Shown here: positions 18,816 through 26,372 of the stretch, piece by piece | Position numbering within the stretch: the stretch's first letter is position 1 | Layout: each line of letters starts with the position of its first letter | DNA from: a virus | IMG/VR virus record: IMGVR_UViG_3300025101_000044 | Coordinates: 1 to 45,903 of that record | Length of the DNA: 45,903 bases | Reading direction: 5' to 3' (one strand) | Made by a program: the position numbers and the translations under genes | Notes under the pieces: model-generated | What the model was told of the DNA's origin: nothing | The model's database searches: none | Seen by the model: only the letters and a program-made list of their open reading frames with translations

Positions 18816-19408
18816 TACCAATCAACCTCCATTTCTTTATGTTCTCCCTTTTCCATTGAAAAGCCTTTAACTAATCCATTATCTTGTCCATATTTCCAAA
18901 GGTCATAGACTAATTGTGTATCTTTCATGCAATACTCAACAACTTCATCATATTGACCCATTTTCCATAACTTAGGAGCATCTGCACTATCCATTAGTTT
19001 TGCATCATTCATGGTGCATTTAACTAAATTCTTTAATTGAAATCTTTCTTTATGTTCTTTCATTAAGATGCGACTTGTATCTATAAACTTCTCTTCTTTT
19101 AGATACTTATTAATGCAGTAAATATCCATAGAATCTCTTAATATGGGTAAATCAAAAGCCTTAATATTATGTCCTAAAAGAACTCCGCCTTTTTGAAAAT
19201 GCTCGTCTAAGTCGTATTTTAGTTCCGATAATGATTTAATAATATGGCCGGATTTAGCAAAACTATCCATTTTCTCATCAACATAAACTGTTCCGGTTTT
19301 ACCATCCCAAGTAGCAACAGTAGATACTTGGAACATATGGGTATTACCAAAACCGCCTATGTCAAAAGACATATTTTTAGTTTCTAAGTCAATAGCCAAT
19401 ACTGACAT
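18815..19408 (-). CDS. DEDDy-type 3'-5' exonuclease
   Basis: 197 residues with all three motifs of the DnaQ/RNase H-like exonuclease fold: Exo I DLETK (residues 7-11), Exo II GHNIKAFDLPIL (about 79-90), and Exo III with Tyr four before Asp (EYCMKDTQLVYDL, about 157-169). It resembles stand-alone predicted PolB-like or YprB-type exonucleases. It would trim single-stranded 3' ends of DNA (or RNA) during replication or recombination. Because the split PolB carries its own exonuclease motifs, this enzyme is probably for repair rather than basic proofreading. Confidence 0.8.
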   Translation of the reverse strand: MSVLAIDLETKNMSFDIGGFGNTHMFQVSTVATWDGKTGTVYVDEKMDSFAKSGHIIKSLSELKYDLDEHFQKGGVLLGHNIKAFDLPILRDSMDIYCINKYLKEEKFIDTSRILMKEHKERFQLKNLVKCTMNDAKLMDSADAPKLWKMGQYDEVVEYCMKDTQLVYDLWKYGQDNGLVKGFSMEKGEHKEMEVDW

Positions 19409-19410
19409 AC

Positions 19411-19641
19411 TTATTCACCAGCATTAGACCAAAGTTTGCTAATTTTTTCCTCTTCTTTATTTACTTTAGGTTTCTCGTCTAAATCGGTTCTTCTTTTAAG
19501 AAAACAAACTATCTGCTTATTAGCCACAATTAGTTGAGAACAACATTCCCAACCATCATCGCCATAAGTATTTAGCGTGTCAATTATTACTTTTGGCCCT
19601 TTTTCTACTTGAAAAACTAAATATGTATTTTCCCATTTCAT
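19411..19641 (-). CDS. DUF4177-like small protein
   Basis: 76 residues. The order MKWENTYLVF, then a helix IDTLNTYGDDGWEC, then strands ending FLKRR, matches the small DUF4177 pattern (strand, helix with L-N--G--GWE, strand with fkR). The C-terminus is charged and low in complexity. Start ATG 19641 overlaps the helicase stop by 4 bases with GGTGATGATGA upstream. Function of the family is unknown. Confidence 0.6.
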   Translation of the reverse strand: MKWENTYLVFQVEKGPKVIIDTLNTYGDDGWECCSQLIVANKQIVCFLKRRTDLDEKPKVNKEEEKISKLWSNAGE

Positions 19642-21101
19642 TCATCATCACCTTTTATCATTTTAATATATGTTGTTCTGCCTTCCTTCTTTTCTTCAAA
19701 CTTATGTCTAATAACTTCATAATATCTATAAATCTGCGCCCTTGACTTCTTCGCTTTGGTCTTGACTTCGGTTAAGAGGTTGGTCTTATTCACGAATCCC
19801 TCATCATCTTTATTTAACTTATCGTAGATTTCTACAAAAATCGGCTCTAAATTGTTTTCTGCGATGCTTCGCTTCTTCTGTCTCATGGTTCTTTCAAGCC
19901 AATCAACTAATGTCATGTAGCATTGTTTGATAATAGTTGCGGCTTGGCGCACATTATGTCCTGTTACTTTGAATCTATCTTCTTCATTATTAATAGATGG
20001 TGCGGAAGCAACACTACAAAGAACAGACATTTTATACAATATCTTCATTAAACGAGTAGTAAAGTTTCCTGCGATAACCGCAACATCTTCTCTTGCGTCT
20101 TGCATTATTTTTCTTAATGTTTCATATTCTAATCTTAAAACTTGGTTAAAGTCGGGAGTAAATGTCATTGTATCAAGAGGATTTTTATTTGCATCTTCCC
20201 ATCTTTTCTTAGTCATGTTATAAATAGTCATTAAAGCCTCAACATACTTATCAATTGGGGCATTTACTTCTTCTATTGTTCCTGCTTTTGCTATTTGCTC
20301 AAGCCTCATTTTATGTTGAATAAATTCGGGAACTTCCCAACAATAAACAAGCATTCTTTGTAATACTCCTTTTTCAGCCATTACTTCATTAAGATTACTT
20401 GGGGGATAAGTCATAGCAATTACTGAACGCTCGCAAAAACATTCCATAACCATACCACCAAAAGAAGTTAATGCTTTTGATATTATCCAAGAATTGCCCG
20501 ATAAAGAGTTCATTAAAGTGTTTAAATAAACAATTGAGTTTTCTTTATGCTGAGTTTGTTTAAATATTCCTGAATATTCAAATTCATCCCAATGGGCTAA
20601 ACCATTTCCTTCTAAAACGCCCGGATTTCTTTCATATACATTTTCTCCATCATCATCTTGTTCTTTAGTAAAACCACCAATTAAAACAGAATCGGTATAA
20701 TCAGTGATACCAAAAGTATCAAAGATTCTATTCATAGGTATATTGTTTTCATTTAAATATGGCGGGTGTGCGTTTTGTGCATTTATTCTCTTAAATACTC
20801 TATTAGCAACAGGGCCGACAAAATTCCATAAAGTTGATTTTCCCGTTCCTGAAGTTTGAATCCAACAAAAGTGTATTCTTGTATCTTCGTGGTTTCTTCC
20901 ATTAGGGATAGTAATAAAATCTTTACAAATCTGTCCTAAGATAGTAAAGAAACTTATTCCTGCGGGTATATCATTATAGTGTGATACTTCAACTGCTGAT
21001 TTTTGAAAGTCTCTAACGACTCTCGGTAGGGCTTCGCTGAAAACACCTGCATTAGTTTCAAGCATTTCCATGTATTCTTCTTCATTATATTCTTCATTCA
21101 T
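19638..21101 (-). CDS. P-loop replicative helicase-like ATPase
   Basis: 487 residues. Walker A is TSGTGKST at residues 83-90. A Walker B-like LAHWDEFE follows at about 168-175, and a sensor-type region has VIAMTYPPSN. The organisation resembles DUF3987-type primase-associated helicases. The last 60 residues, after a helical bundle, look like a winged helix (FVNKTNLLTEVKTKAKKSRAQIYRYYEVI). It lies two genes from the primase. No MCM gene is visible, so this is the best candidate for the replication helicase. Identification is by motif and context. Confidence 0.65.
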   Translation of the reverse strand: MNEEYNEEEYMEMLETNAGVFSEALPRVVRDFQKSAVEVSHYNDIPAGISFFTILGQICKDFITIPNGRNHEDTRIHFCWIQTSGTGKSTLWNFVGPVANRVFKRINAQNAHPPYLNENNIPMNRIFDTFGITDYTDSVLIGGFTKEQDDDGENVYERNPGVLEGNGLAHWDEFEYSGIFKQTQHKENSIVYLNTLMNSLSGNSWIISKALTSFGGMVMECFCERSVIAMTYPPSNLNEVMAEKGVLQRMLVYCWEVPEFIQHKMRLEQIAKAGTIEEVNAPIDKYVEALMTIYNMTKKRWEDANKNPLDTMTFTPDFNQVLRLEYETLRKIMQDAREDVAVIAGNFTTRLMKILYKMSVLCSVASAPSINNEEDRFKVTGHNVRQAATIIKQCYMTLVDWLERTMRQKKRSIAENNLEPIFVEIYDKLNKDDEGFVNKTNLLTEVKTKAKKSRAQIYRYYEVIRHKFEEKKEGRTTYIKMIKGDDE

Positions 21102-21787
21102 ATTTTCACCTTCTCTTCCGAGTTTAATGTGGAGATTATTCTTTTGGCTAAGGTTTCCCCAATACCTTCAATTGCTTGCAGTTCAAAAACTGAACATTCA
21201 CCAATTTCCATAATAGAGCCGAATTGCTTTATTAGTTCTTTTGCCTTTTTTACTGATATTCCTTTAATACTTGTTAATAAATCTAATCTTAAATCATCTG
21301 TTGTTAATCTTTTAAATACTTGTGGTGCTATTGTTTCTCTTGTTCTTGGTTTCATTTTACTTACTGCTGTTATTATTGATGCCGCTTCTTCTTCTGTTTT
21401 TACCCAAAAGGGCTTTATGTCCGTGTCTAATACTATTCTCCCTAATGCCCCAAGAAACTTATTGTTCAACATCACGCTTCTTGCGGCTACGGGTAATTTA
21501 CTGCTGGAATGTTCAATTATATTTAGTATGGCCTCACTAAGAGAGCCATAGATGATTACTACATTGGTTTGATAATGTCTATCCATGTTATCAAGTTGAG
21601 TCCAAAGCCTCTTTGACATTACAGACCCGATGAAATCAATAGTGGATTTTGCTTCAAAACAAACATCATCATAAACATAGTCGCCTATCTCAATCCATTT
21701 TTTCTCATGTGGAATGAATAGGGCTTTTGCCTTTTTCATTACTAAATCGGCTAACTTGGATTTTTCTCTTGAATCAATTATTAGCAT
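21098..21787 (-). CDS. XPF/Mus81-family structure-specific nuclease
   Basis: 229 residues. The N-terminal ERCC4 nuclease domain shows IIDSREK (3-9), GDYV (about 36-39) and FEAK, where the family normally has ERK, followed by SKRLWTQL. The C-terminal half has two helix-hairpin-helix units, SIKGISVKKAKELIKQFGS and AIEGIGETLAKRIIS. This order is that of archaeal XPF/Hef nuclease modules without the helicase. Such enzymes cut branched DNA at forks, flaps and recombination intermediates. ATG 21787 follows GGAGGTATTCAA. Confidence 0.85.
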   Translation of the reverse strand: MLIIDSREKSKLADLVMKKAKALFIPHEKKWIEIGDYVYDDVCFEAKSTIDFIGSVMSKRLWTQLDNMDRHYQTNVVIIYGSLSEAILNIIEHSSSKLPVAARSVMLNNKFLGALGRIVLDTDIKPFWVKTEEEAASIITAVSKMKPRTRETIAPQVFKRLTTDDLRLDLLTSIKGISVKKAKELIKQFGSIMEIGECSVFELQAIEGIGETLAKRIISTLNSEEKVKI

Positions 21788-22814
21788 TTGAATACCTCCA
21801 ACATTTTCCTACACAAAACCCATCACTAATCAGTTTATCACAATGAGGGGTGTTGTAATTATTATACACAGTAAATTTAGAATGCTTGATAGTTTCGCTT
21901 TTATCCCAATCCAACCATACTGAATCGGATTCAGCAAATACTCTTTCTAATTCTTCAACTACTAATTTATGCACTTGTGCTTTATCTGCTTGATTTACTA
22001 AATTAGTATAGCCCGATAACAAATCTCGATACCAAGAAACCAAATATGCTCTTGCTAAATGCGTAGGATTTTCTACCATAACCGCATTATGCAAACAAGG
22101 CAACATAGGCAAATTACCAACTGTTGAAGGCACAGAAACCGAGCCTTCCATAGCCTCGATAGGGGGTGCTTCGGGAAAAACTACCTCTTTTTTCCCGCTT
22201 TTTTTGAACGGTAAAAGGCGAGGCTCAAGAGCCATTGTTAGTATTTCTTCAATATCTAATCTTAAGTCATTAATTGTTAAAGGTATGCAATACCGAGCAT
22301 TTCCTTTACCATCGGAAGAGGACATATTAACAGTATTAGGAACTCTTCTCAATCTTGTTTTCTGTCCAACTCTTTCATCTAATGAATTTTTCTTACCGAC
22401 TTTTAAATTCAATAATTGTTTTATTTCTCTAAATAATGTTTGGACATTTCTCATGTTTTTTGTTGTCTTACCAAATAAAAATAAATGAAATCCACGACCT
22501 GAAAAAAATAAAGTATGTAAATAATTATTTTCAATAACCATTTCCATTACAACCTTAACATCTCTCCAAGCCATATCTAAATTATTTTCATGAGCATCAA
22601 AATCTAAAAAGATTCTATCAATGATTACGCTATCCTCAACAGGCATAGTTTCTGTAAAATGCTTAAAATCATAAACGGTAGTATATACATTAGTTCGGTT
22701 ATTATGAGATTTAACAAACTCAAAGTATTCATTCTTTGTTGTCATCTTTTTTCTTTTCATTTGCGGAGCGTTTTTTACTTGACTCCCCGCCCAAACCATT
22801 CTCGGAAACTTCAT
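21774..22814 (-). CDS. priS: Archaeal-type primase: PriS core joined to a PriL Fe-S domain
   Basis: 346 residues. The ATG at 22814 is preceded by GGAGGT with 7-base spacing. AEP-primase motifs are present: metal-binding FLDFDAHE (69-76), SGRGFHLFLFG (105-115) and RRVPNTVN (156-163). From about residue 235 the pattern changes to that of the PriL C-terminal domain: PCL (Cys240), a helix THLARAYLVSWY, then PHCDKLISDGFCVGKCW with Cys325, Cys334 and Cys338. Four cysteines would bind a 4Fe-4S cluster. In cellular archaea these parts are separate subunits; a comparable fusion is known for the plasmid enzyme PolpTN2. It probably primes viral replication without host PriL. It overlaps the upstream gene by 86 bases. 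Confidence 0.85.
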   Translation of the reverse strand: MKFPRMVWAGSQVKNAPQMKRKKMTTKNEYFEFVKSHNNRTNVYTTVYDFKHFTETMPVEDSVIIDRIFLDFDAHENNLDMAWRDVKVVMEMVIENNYLHTLFFSGRGFHLFLFGKTTKNMRNVQTLFREIKQLLNLKVGKKNSLDERVGQKTRLRRVPNTVNMSSSDGKGNARYCIPLTINDLRLDIEEILTMALEPRLLPFKKSGKKEVVFPEAPPIEAMEGSVSVPSTVGNLPMLPCLHNAVMVENPTHLARAYLVSWYRDLLSGYTNLVNQADKAQVHKLVVEELERVFAESDSVWLDWDKSETIKHSKFTVYNNYNTPHCDKLISDGFCVGKCWRYSNANN

Positions 22815-23100
22815 TGTTATTACCTCCAAAATTAACTGTTGCAGTATTTAGCATCTGTTTAATTACTTCTGCTACATCTGCTTGTATTTGTATTAATCCA
22901 ATATCTCTAAACATATCTTCATAGGTTCTTCCTACCATATTTTCATTTATTCTAATATCTCTAATCAATTCAAATCTTTCTTGAAGAGACAATTCTATGT
23001 AAATATCATTGGCTAAAGAACCAATAGAAGTTGCTAAATCGCTAACTTCAACAAAAGACCATTGTTTAGATAAAACTTTTTTCTTAATTAAGTCCTTCAT
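22729..23100 (-). CDS. Helical protein upstream of primase
   Basis: 123 residues, mostly helical, with an Asn/Gly/Ser-rich and then Lys/Asp-rich disordered end (from about residue 92). That tail is encoded in the 86 bases overlapping the primase start, which probably explains its odd composition. ATG 23100 overlaps the preceding stop by 4 bases. No family recognised; tight linkage suggests a primase or helicase partner. Confidence 0.5.
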   Translation of the reverse strand: MKDLIKKKVLSKQWSFVEVSDLATSIGSLANDIYIELSLQERFELIRDIRINENMVGRTYEDMFRDIGLIQIQADVAEVIKQMLNTATVNFGGNNNEVSENGLGGESSKKRSANEKKKDDNKE

Positions 23101-23372
23101 TTATTCAACTCCTTTAATTGTTCATATGCTTGTAGTCTGGTTTGTTTTAGTGAATTAGCCATTTGTATAACTCCTGCTACTAAAGCACAAACCCATTCAT
23201 GACTCTCTTTAGGCACAATTCCTCTAAGTAATATTCTACTCGCAGTAACATAATCATTACAATCTCTACAAACTCTATCTTCAAAATTCTCAAGAAGAGG
23301 TTGTGGATTATTACTTTCAAATTCCATCATTTTTTCATTACATAATTTACATTCTATTACATTATTATTCAT
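23097..23372 (-). CDS. Zinc-ribbon plus helical protein
   Basis: 91 residues from ATG 23372 (MNNNVIECKLC). The start is chosen because it lies just past the preceding stop with GGGGTTGATAAA upstream; in-frame codons further upstream run into the Cas4-like gene. C-x2-C pairs (CKLC and CRDC) form a zinc ribbon, followed by a helical C-terminus (VAGVIQMANSLKQTRLQAYEQL). Function unknown; it may bind nucleic acid or the neighbouring nuclease. Confidence 0.55.
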   Translation of the reverse strand: MNNNVIECKLCNEKMMEFESNNPQPLLENFEDRVCRDCNDYVTASRILLRGIVPKESHEWVCALVAGVIQMANSLKQTRLQAYEQLKELNK

Positions 23373-23376
23373 TTTA

Positions 23377-24306
23377 TCAACCCCATGTATCTTCTTGTGC
23401 CGCAGGACAAATACCAAAATAAGTGCATTCAGCACACATCTTGTAAAAGAAATTTGGTGTAAATTCTTGTATTTCATACGCTTTTATTAGTTTAGCAATA
23501 TTTAATTTGACAGAAGTCATAGACCTTTTCTTTACTTCTTCGACTGTAATATGATTAGCCGCAGGATAATACCAACCCCAATGAGTAACTTTCATATCTT
23601 TGTTTAAGCCATATTTAGCCAATACTTCTTCGCTACAATTCTCTATCATTAGTTGATAGAAAGCCATTTCTTGACGCATAGAGGTTGTTTTATAGTCTTT
23701 CCATCCTCCTGTTTTATATTCAAAAGGAATTAAATTACCATTCTCTATAAATATTCTATCAATAATACCTTGAAGTCTAACTGTATATGGTCTATTAAGA
23801 GTAAATTCTTGATAATTATTCCATGCTCCGCCTTTATATGGGCCAATAGGAATAACTATTTCTGTATCAAACATTCCTTCATTAACAATAGGAAGAAATT
23901 CATTTACTTTATTTTCTGCTTTTGCTTCAATAAATCTTTGTGCTTCAAATGCGGCTACATTTAATGTAATATCAAAGTAATCATCAACAGGCATTAAAGA
24001 AGTGCAATACTCTAAAATTTCACTATTGTTCATATTCTCCGCTTTCTTAATGTCAAAATCATTAAAGAAGTCTTCACGATGATTATGTAATATCGTTCCT
24101 TTACGCATGGCTTCTGTTTGGTCTTGCGGTCTTCTTTCAATATAATTAAATTGATACTTTTTAGGACACCAATTAAATGAACCTAAAGAAGATTTACTTA
24201 TCTTCAATATTGGTTTAGATGGGTCATCAAAATTTTCCCATGCCCATTTATATGTAAATTCCTGCATACTTGCTATTCTTGCTTTATATTTTTCATCTGT
24301 ATTCAA
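23377..24306 (-). CDS. Cas4/RecB-like Fe-S exonuclease
   Basis: 309 residues if begun at TTG 24306, which overlaps the polymerase stop as TTGA with GGAGG 7 bases upstream. ATG 24312 is the alternative but lies next to that site. Pattern of the PD-(D/E)XK superfamily: a first Cys in SFNWCPKKYQF, a helix with GTILHNHREDFF (Cas4 motif I), RLQGIIDRIF (catalytic Asp), PFEYKTGG (E-x-K), MRQEMAFYQLMI, and a C-terminal CAECTYFGICPA. Four cysteines suggest a 4Fe-4S cluster. It would resect DNA ends to make 3' single strands for recombination. No cas1/cas2 is nearby, so it is a viral recombination nuclease, not a CRISPR adaptation gene. Confidence 0.85.
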   Translation of the reverse strand: MNTDEKYKARIASMQEFTYKWAWENFDDPSKPILKISKSSLGSFNWCPKKYQFNYIERRPQDQTEAMRKGTILHNHREDFFNDFDIKKAENMNNSEILEYCTSLMPVDDYFDITLNVAAFEAQRFIEAKAENKVNEFLPIVNEGMFDTEIVIPIGPYKGGAWNNYQEFTLNRPYTVRLQGIIDRIFIENGNLIPFEYKTGGWKDYKTTSMRQEMAFYQLMIENCSEEVLAKYGLNKDMKVTHWGWYYPAANHITVEEVKKRSMTSVKLNIAKLIKAYEIQEFTPNFFYKMCAECTYFGICPAAQEDTWG

Positions 24307-25193
24307 AACCATTCCTCCAAACTTCTTTGTATTGTTCCCGTTCTTATTGATGTTAAATCCCATGCCATAGCACTAAAAATAGGCTCGGCCTTCTTTATTA
24401 CCTGCTCGGCATAGTGCTTGAGGTCGGGATTACAACCCTCAAATTCCTTCGCAGTTGTGCATGATATATACTCAACTATCTTTCTTTCCTTTGTTAAAGG
24501 GTGAATATAATACTCACTATTGTTTAATACTTTCATAAAGATATATGAATCATCAAATTCAGTATCTTTACTCCAAGCATAAATAACTCCTGCGATACCC
24601 GAACCTATTGTTGGTTTTTTACCTTCAAGAGTTGTGAATTTCTTTGTATGTGTAGCGCATTTACTACATACAGAATGCTCTAATTCTAAACATTCTTTTA
24701 GATGATATTTAGTATTACAATCCGGACATTTAACCATGAGTCTATTAGTTCTCAATCTACTTCTTTTAATAAGAGGCGTTAATCCTAAATTACCATCTAA
24801 AACATCTGCATATTTATTATGTAGATATTGAACTATTTGTGCTTGTGAATTTTGGTTCACCCACATTTTCAATACATCTGTTTGAACTTCTTTAGCCAAC
24901 TTAGTTTCACTAACTCTTTTGGCAGTAAATCCGGTCATGCTGAATTTAGGCTCATCAAGCCATTCTCCATCTTCCCAAGATACTAAACCTGCATTTCTGT
25001 TTCTAACAGTTCCAACACCTAACGCTGAAAAATACTTTTCAAACTCTAATACTACGGGGTGTTCATCTAATCCCATTACATTTGGAAAGTGTTCTCTTAC
25101 GCTTTCTTCTATCTTCTTGATAGCCGTCTGCGCTATTTCAACAGAATCTATTTGAACATAAATAGAATCCGTATGTCCATAAACTACTTTCAT
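24303..25193 (-). CDS. polB: B-family DNA polymerase, C-terminal half (motif C, thumb, PIP box)
   Basis: 296 residues that begin MKVVYGHTDSIYV, i.e. directly at polymerase motif C (usual YGDTDS; here the first Asp is His, the second is kept). GFTAKRVS further on matches the K-x-Y/KKRY region. A Cys cluster (CPDC and CSKC, about residues 155-180) forms an inserted zinc ribbon. The last residues QRSLEEWF are a good PCNA-interacting (PIP) box. The N-terminal half is encoded separately at 26355-27995; residues join without a gap (KELEV then KVVYGHTDS). Both must assemble for activity. GGAGG inside the PIP-box codons is the binding site for the next gene. Confidence 0.9.
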   Translation of the reverse strand: MKVVYGHTDSIYVQIDSVEIAQTAIKKIEESVREHFPNVMGLDEHPVVLEFEKYFSALGVGTVRNRNAGLVSWEDGEWLDEPKFSMTGFTAKRVSETKLAKEVQTDVLKMWVNQNSQAQIVQYLHNKYADVLDGNLGLTPLIKRSRLRTNRLMVKCPDCNTKYHLKECLELEHSVCSKCATHTKKFTTLEGKKPTIGSGIAGVIYAWSKDTEFDDSYIFMKVLNNSEYYIHPLTKERKIVEYISCTTAKEFEGCNPDLKHYAEQVIKKAEPIFSAMAWDLTSIRTGTIQRSLEEWF

Positions 25194-25197
25194 AATA

Positions 25198-25395
25198 TCA
25201 CTTCATACGAGTAAATAATATTCCAACAGGTTGATTTGCTAACTTAGCAACTTCTTCTTGTAATTCTTCAATGCAATATTTGAGTGAACCTGTATTATTG
25301 CTGTTTTCTACAACATAATCTAAATCTCGCTCTAAACCTTTGATTGTCTGTTTTAATTCTTGTATTTCTTTTTTTAATTTATCTATATCATTCAT
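25198..25395 (-). CDS. Coiled-coil miniprotein in the polymerase gap
   Basis: 65 residues with a clear heptad pattern (IDKLKKEIQELKQTIKGLERDL), a break, and a second helix. It starts at ATG 25395 in an ATGA overlap with the preceding miniprotein and ends 5 bases before the C-terminal polymerase half. A role as oligomerisation partner or bridge for the split polymerase is conceivable, but nothing in the sequence proves it. Confidence 0.55.
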   Translation of the reverse strand: MNDIDKLKKEIQELKQTIKGLERDLDYVVENSNNTGSLKYCIEELQEEVAKLANQPVGILFTRMK

Positions 25396-25523
25396 ACTAT
25401 CACCGTCATAATTGTTATAATGGTCGCTATGTTCACGATATTTACCATCATTAATATCTTATTTGATTTTGCTATCATAGCCAGCAATTCTTCTAATAAT
25501 TCATTTGTCTTGTCCATCATCAT
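25392..25523 (-). CDS. Membrane miniprotein in the polymerase gap
   Basis: 43 residues (start among three tandem ATGs at 25517-25523, with AAGGTGTG upstream): an acidic helix KTNELLEELLAMI followed by a hydrophobic C-terminal segment (VNIVNIATIITIMTVIV). It overlaps both neighbours, by 23 and 4 bases. A tail-anchored membrane protein is the simplest reading. Confidence 0.5.
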   Translation of the reverse strand: MMMDKTNELLEELLAMIAKSNKILMMVNIVNIATIITIMTVIV

Positions 25524-25674
25524 TTTTATTCACACCTTGCTCAATATCAATAATGACCGCATTACGCTTTAAATTATTCATCATTTGAAATATCTCCTTT
25601 ACTTCTTTTAAAGTAATATTCCATGTTTCTTCGGTATCATACGATACCTTTACACTTACAATTTTAGTTCTCAT
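25501..25674 (-). CDS. Small alpha/beta protein in the polymerase gap
   Basis: 57 residues from ATG 25674 (MRTKIVSVKV), preceded by GGAGAATTAATT. A longer in-frame reading from upstream would run through most of the neighbour and is rejected. Predicted strand, strand, helix (LKEVKEIFQMMNNL), strand, and an acidic tail ending DDGQDK. No family recognised. Confidence 0.5.
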   Translation of the reverse strand: MRTKIVSVKVSYDTEETWNITLKEVKEIFQMMNNLKRNAVIIDIEQGVNKNDDGQDK

Positions 25675-25891
25675 AATTAATTCTCCTGTAAATCTTTCTT
25701 CCTTTAGTTGTTTTAATAGGCTCAACATATTTTTGTCTATTCAAATACCAACCAATAGCGGCATTATCACAAACAAAAGTTGTTCCTCTTGTTTCAATTA
25801 GTTTTTCTTTTATTGACATAGCGAAAAATTCTTCGCCAATATCAAGGGATAAAACTAATTCATCTATCCATCTTTTAATGTGTGTGTTCAT
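25664..25891 (-). CDS. Winged-helix-like miniprotein in the polymerase gap
   Basis: 75 residues. Helices IKRWIDELVLSL and MSIKEKLIETR are followed by DNAAIGWYLNR, a possible recognition helix, and a wing-like basic hairpin KTTKGRKIYRRI. This resembles a small winged helix and suggests DNA binding. Start ATG 25891 overlaps the upstream stop as ATGA. Confidence 0.55.
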   Translation of the reverse strand: MNTHIKRWIDELVLSLDIGEEFFAMSIKEKLIETRGTTFVCDNAAIGWYLNRQKYVEPIKTTKGRKIYRRINYEN

Positions 25892-26073
25892 TCTTCTTCA
25901 CCCCAATTATCATCAAGCCCTGTTCCCGAAGTTTGAATCCATCTAAAAGGAACTCTTTTATCTATTAAATCCAATAACTTTTCAGCCTCAATTCTTGCTT
26001 CTTCGGCACATCTTTTACAATGGTATTTGCCTTCAAATTCCGGCCTACATCTTAGTGGTGTTTTACATTTCAT
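25888..26073 (-). CDS. Cysteine-rich miniprotein with P-loop-like peptide
   Basis: 61 residues. Cys3, Cys9 and the pair Cys19/Cys22 (HCKRC) suggest a small zinc site. Residues 45-52 are WIQTSGTG, the same eight residues that precede the Lys of Walker A in the viral helicase (19638-21101). The peptide here is followed by LDDNW rather than KST, so it cannot be an ATPase motif. The C-terminus GEEE overlaps the next start (ATGA). Function unknown. Confidence 0.55.
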   Translation of the reverse strand: MKCKTPLRCRPEFEGKYHCKRCAEEARIEAEKLLDLIDKRVPFRWIQTSGTGLDDNWGEEE

Positions 26074-26203
26074 ATTTATTCCTCATTCTTTTTTGTTGTA
26101 GTTTTAATGACCCATATCTGCCTTTATCATAGCATTTCCAACACAATAAACGACCAATATAACATAACTCGGATTCCTTTTTATTGCATACTATACATTT
26201 CAT
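26063..26203 (-). CDS. Zinc-ribbon miniprotein in the polymerase gap
   Basis: 46 residues with C-x2-C (MKCIVC) and a second C-x2-C (CWKC) plus an extra Cys14, then a basic tail (KLQQKRMRNKYEM). The ribosome binding site AAGGAGTTGGAAAT lies in the end of the preceding gene. It looks related to its neighbour at 26200-26355. Confidence 0.55.
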   Translation of the reverse strand: MKCIVCNKKESELCYIGRLLCWKCYDKGRYGSLKLQQKRMRNKYEM

Positions 26204-26355
26204 ATTTCCAACTCCTTTTTTGGTTTCACTTTATTTATTAACATGATAAGTCCATACTCTACACAATCCCTGCATACCCACCATAACTTATTTCCTAAAC
26301 TAAACTCATCTAAATATTCATATTCGCTACAAATTTCACATTTACTCATTCCCAT
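26200..26355 (-). CDS. Zinc-ribbon miniprotein directly after PolB N-terminal half
   Basis: 51 residues with CEIC and CRDC pairs. The start ATG 26355 shares a base with the polymerase stop (TAATG); ATG 26349 is an alternative. Its last codons repeat those of the polymerase N-half: AAGGAGTTGGAA, encoding KELE, occurs at both gene ends. This suggests the gene entered by recombination at a short homology that carries the ribosome binding site. Confidence 0.55.
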   Translation of the reverse strand: MGMSKCEICSEYEYLDEFSLGNKLWWVCRDCVEYGLIMLINKVKPKKELEI

Positions 26356-26372
26356 TATACTTCCAACTCCTT
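26206..26372. repeat. 12-bp direct repeat pair flanking the 26200-26355 gene
   Basis: TTCCAACTCCTT (+ strand) occurs at 26206-26217 and 26361-26372, near both ends of one miniprotein gene. On the coding strand it reads AAGGAGTTGGAA: the ribosome binding site plus codons for KELE of the preceding protein. Confidence 0.6.

Noticed and set aside
22815-22829. Upstream TTG start for the primase, adding five residues
   Set aside because: The TTG overlaps the GGAGGT ribosome binding site, which is ideally spaced for the ATG at 22814.
23377-24306. CRISPR adaptation locus because of the Cas4-like gene
   Set aside because: No cas1, cas2 or repeat-spacer array was seen anywhere in the window.
25194-26354. 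Intein or group I intron between the PolB halves
   Set aside because: No HINT motifs, no homing endonuclease and no unbroken reading frame; several independent small genes with their own ribosome binding sites fill the gap.
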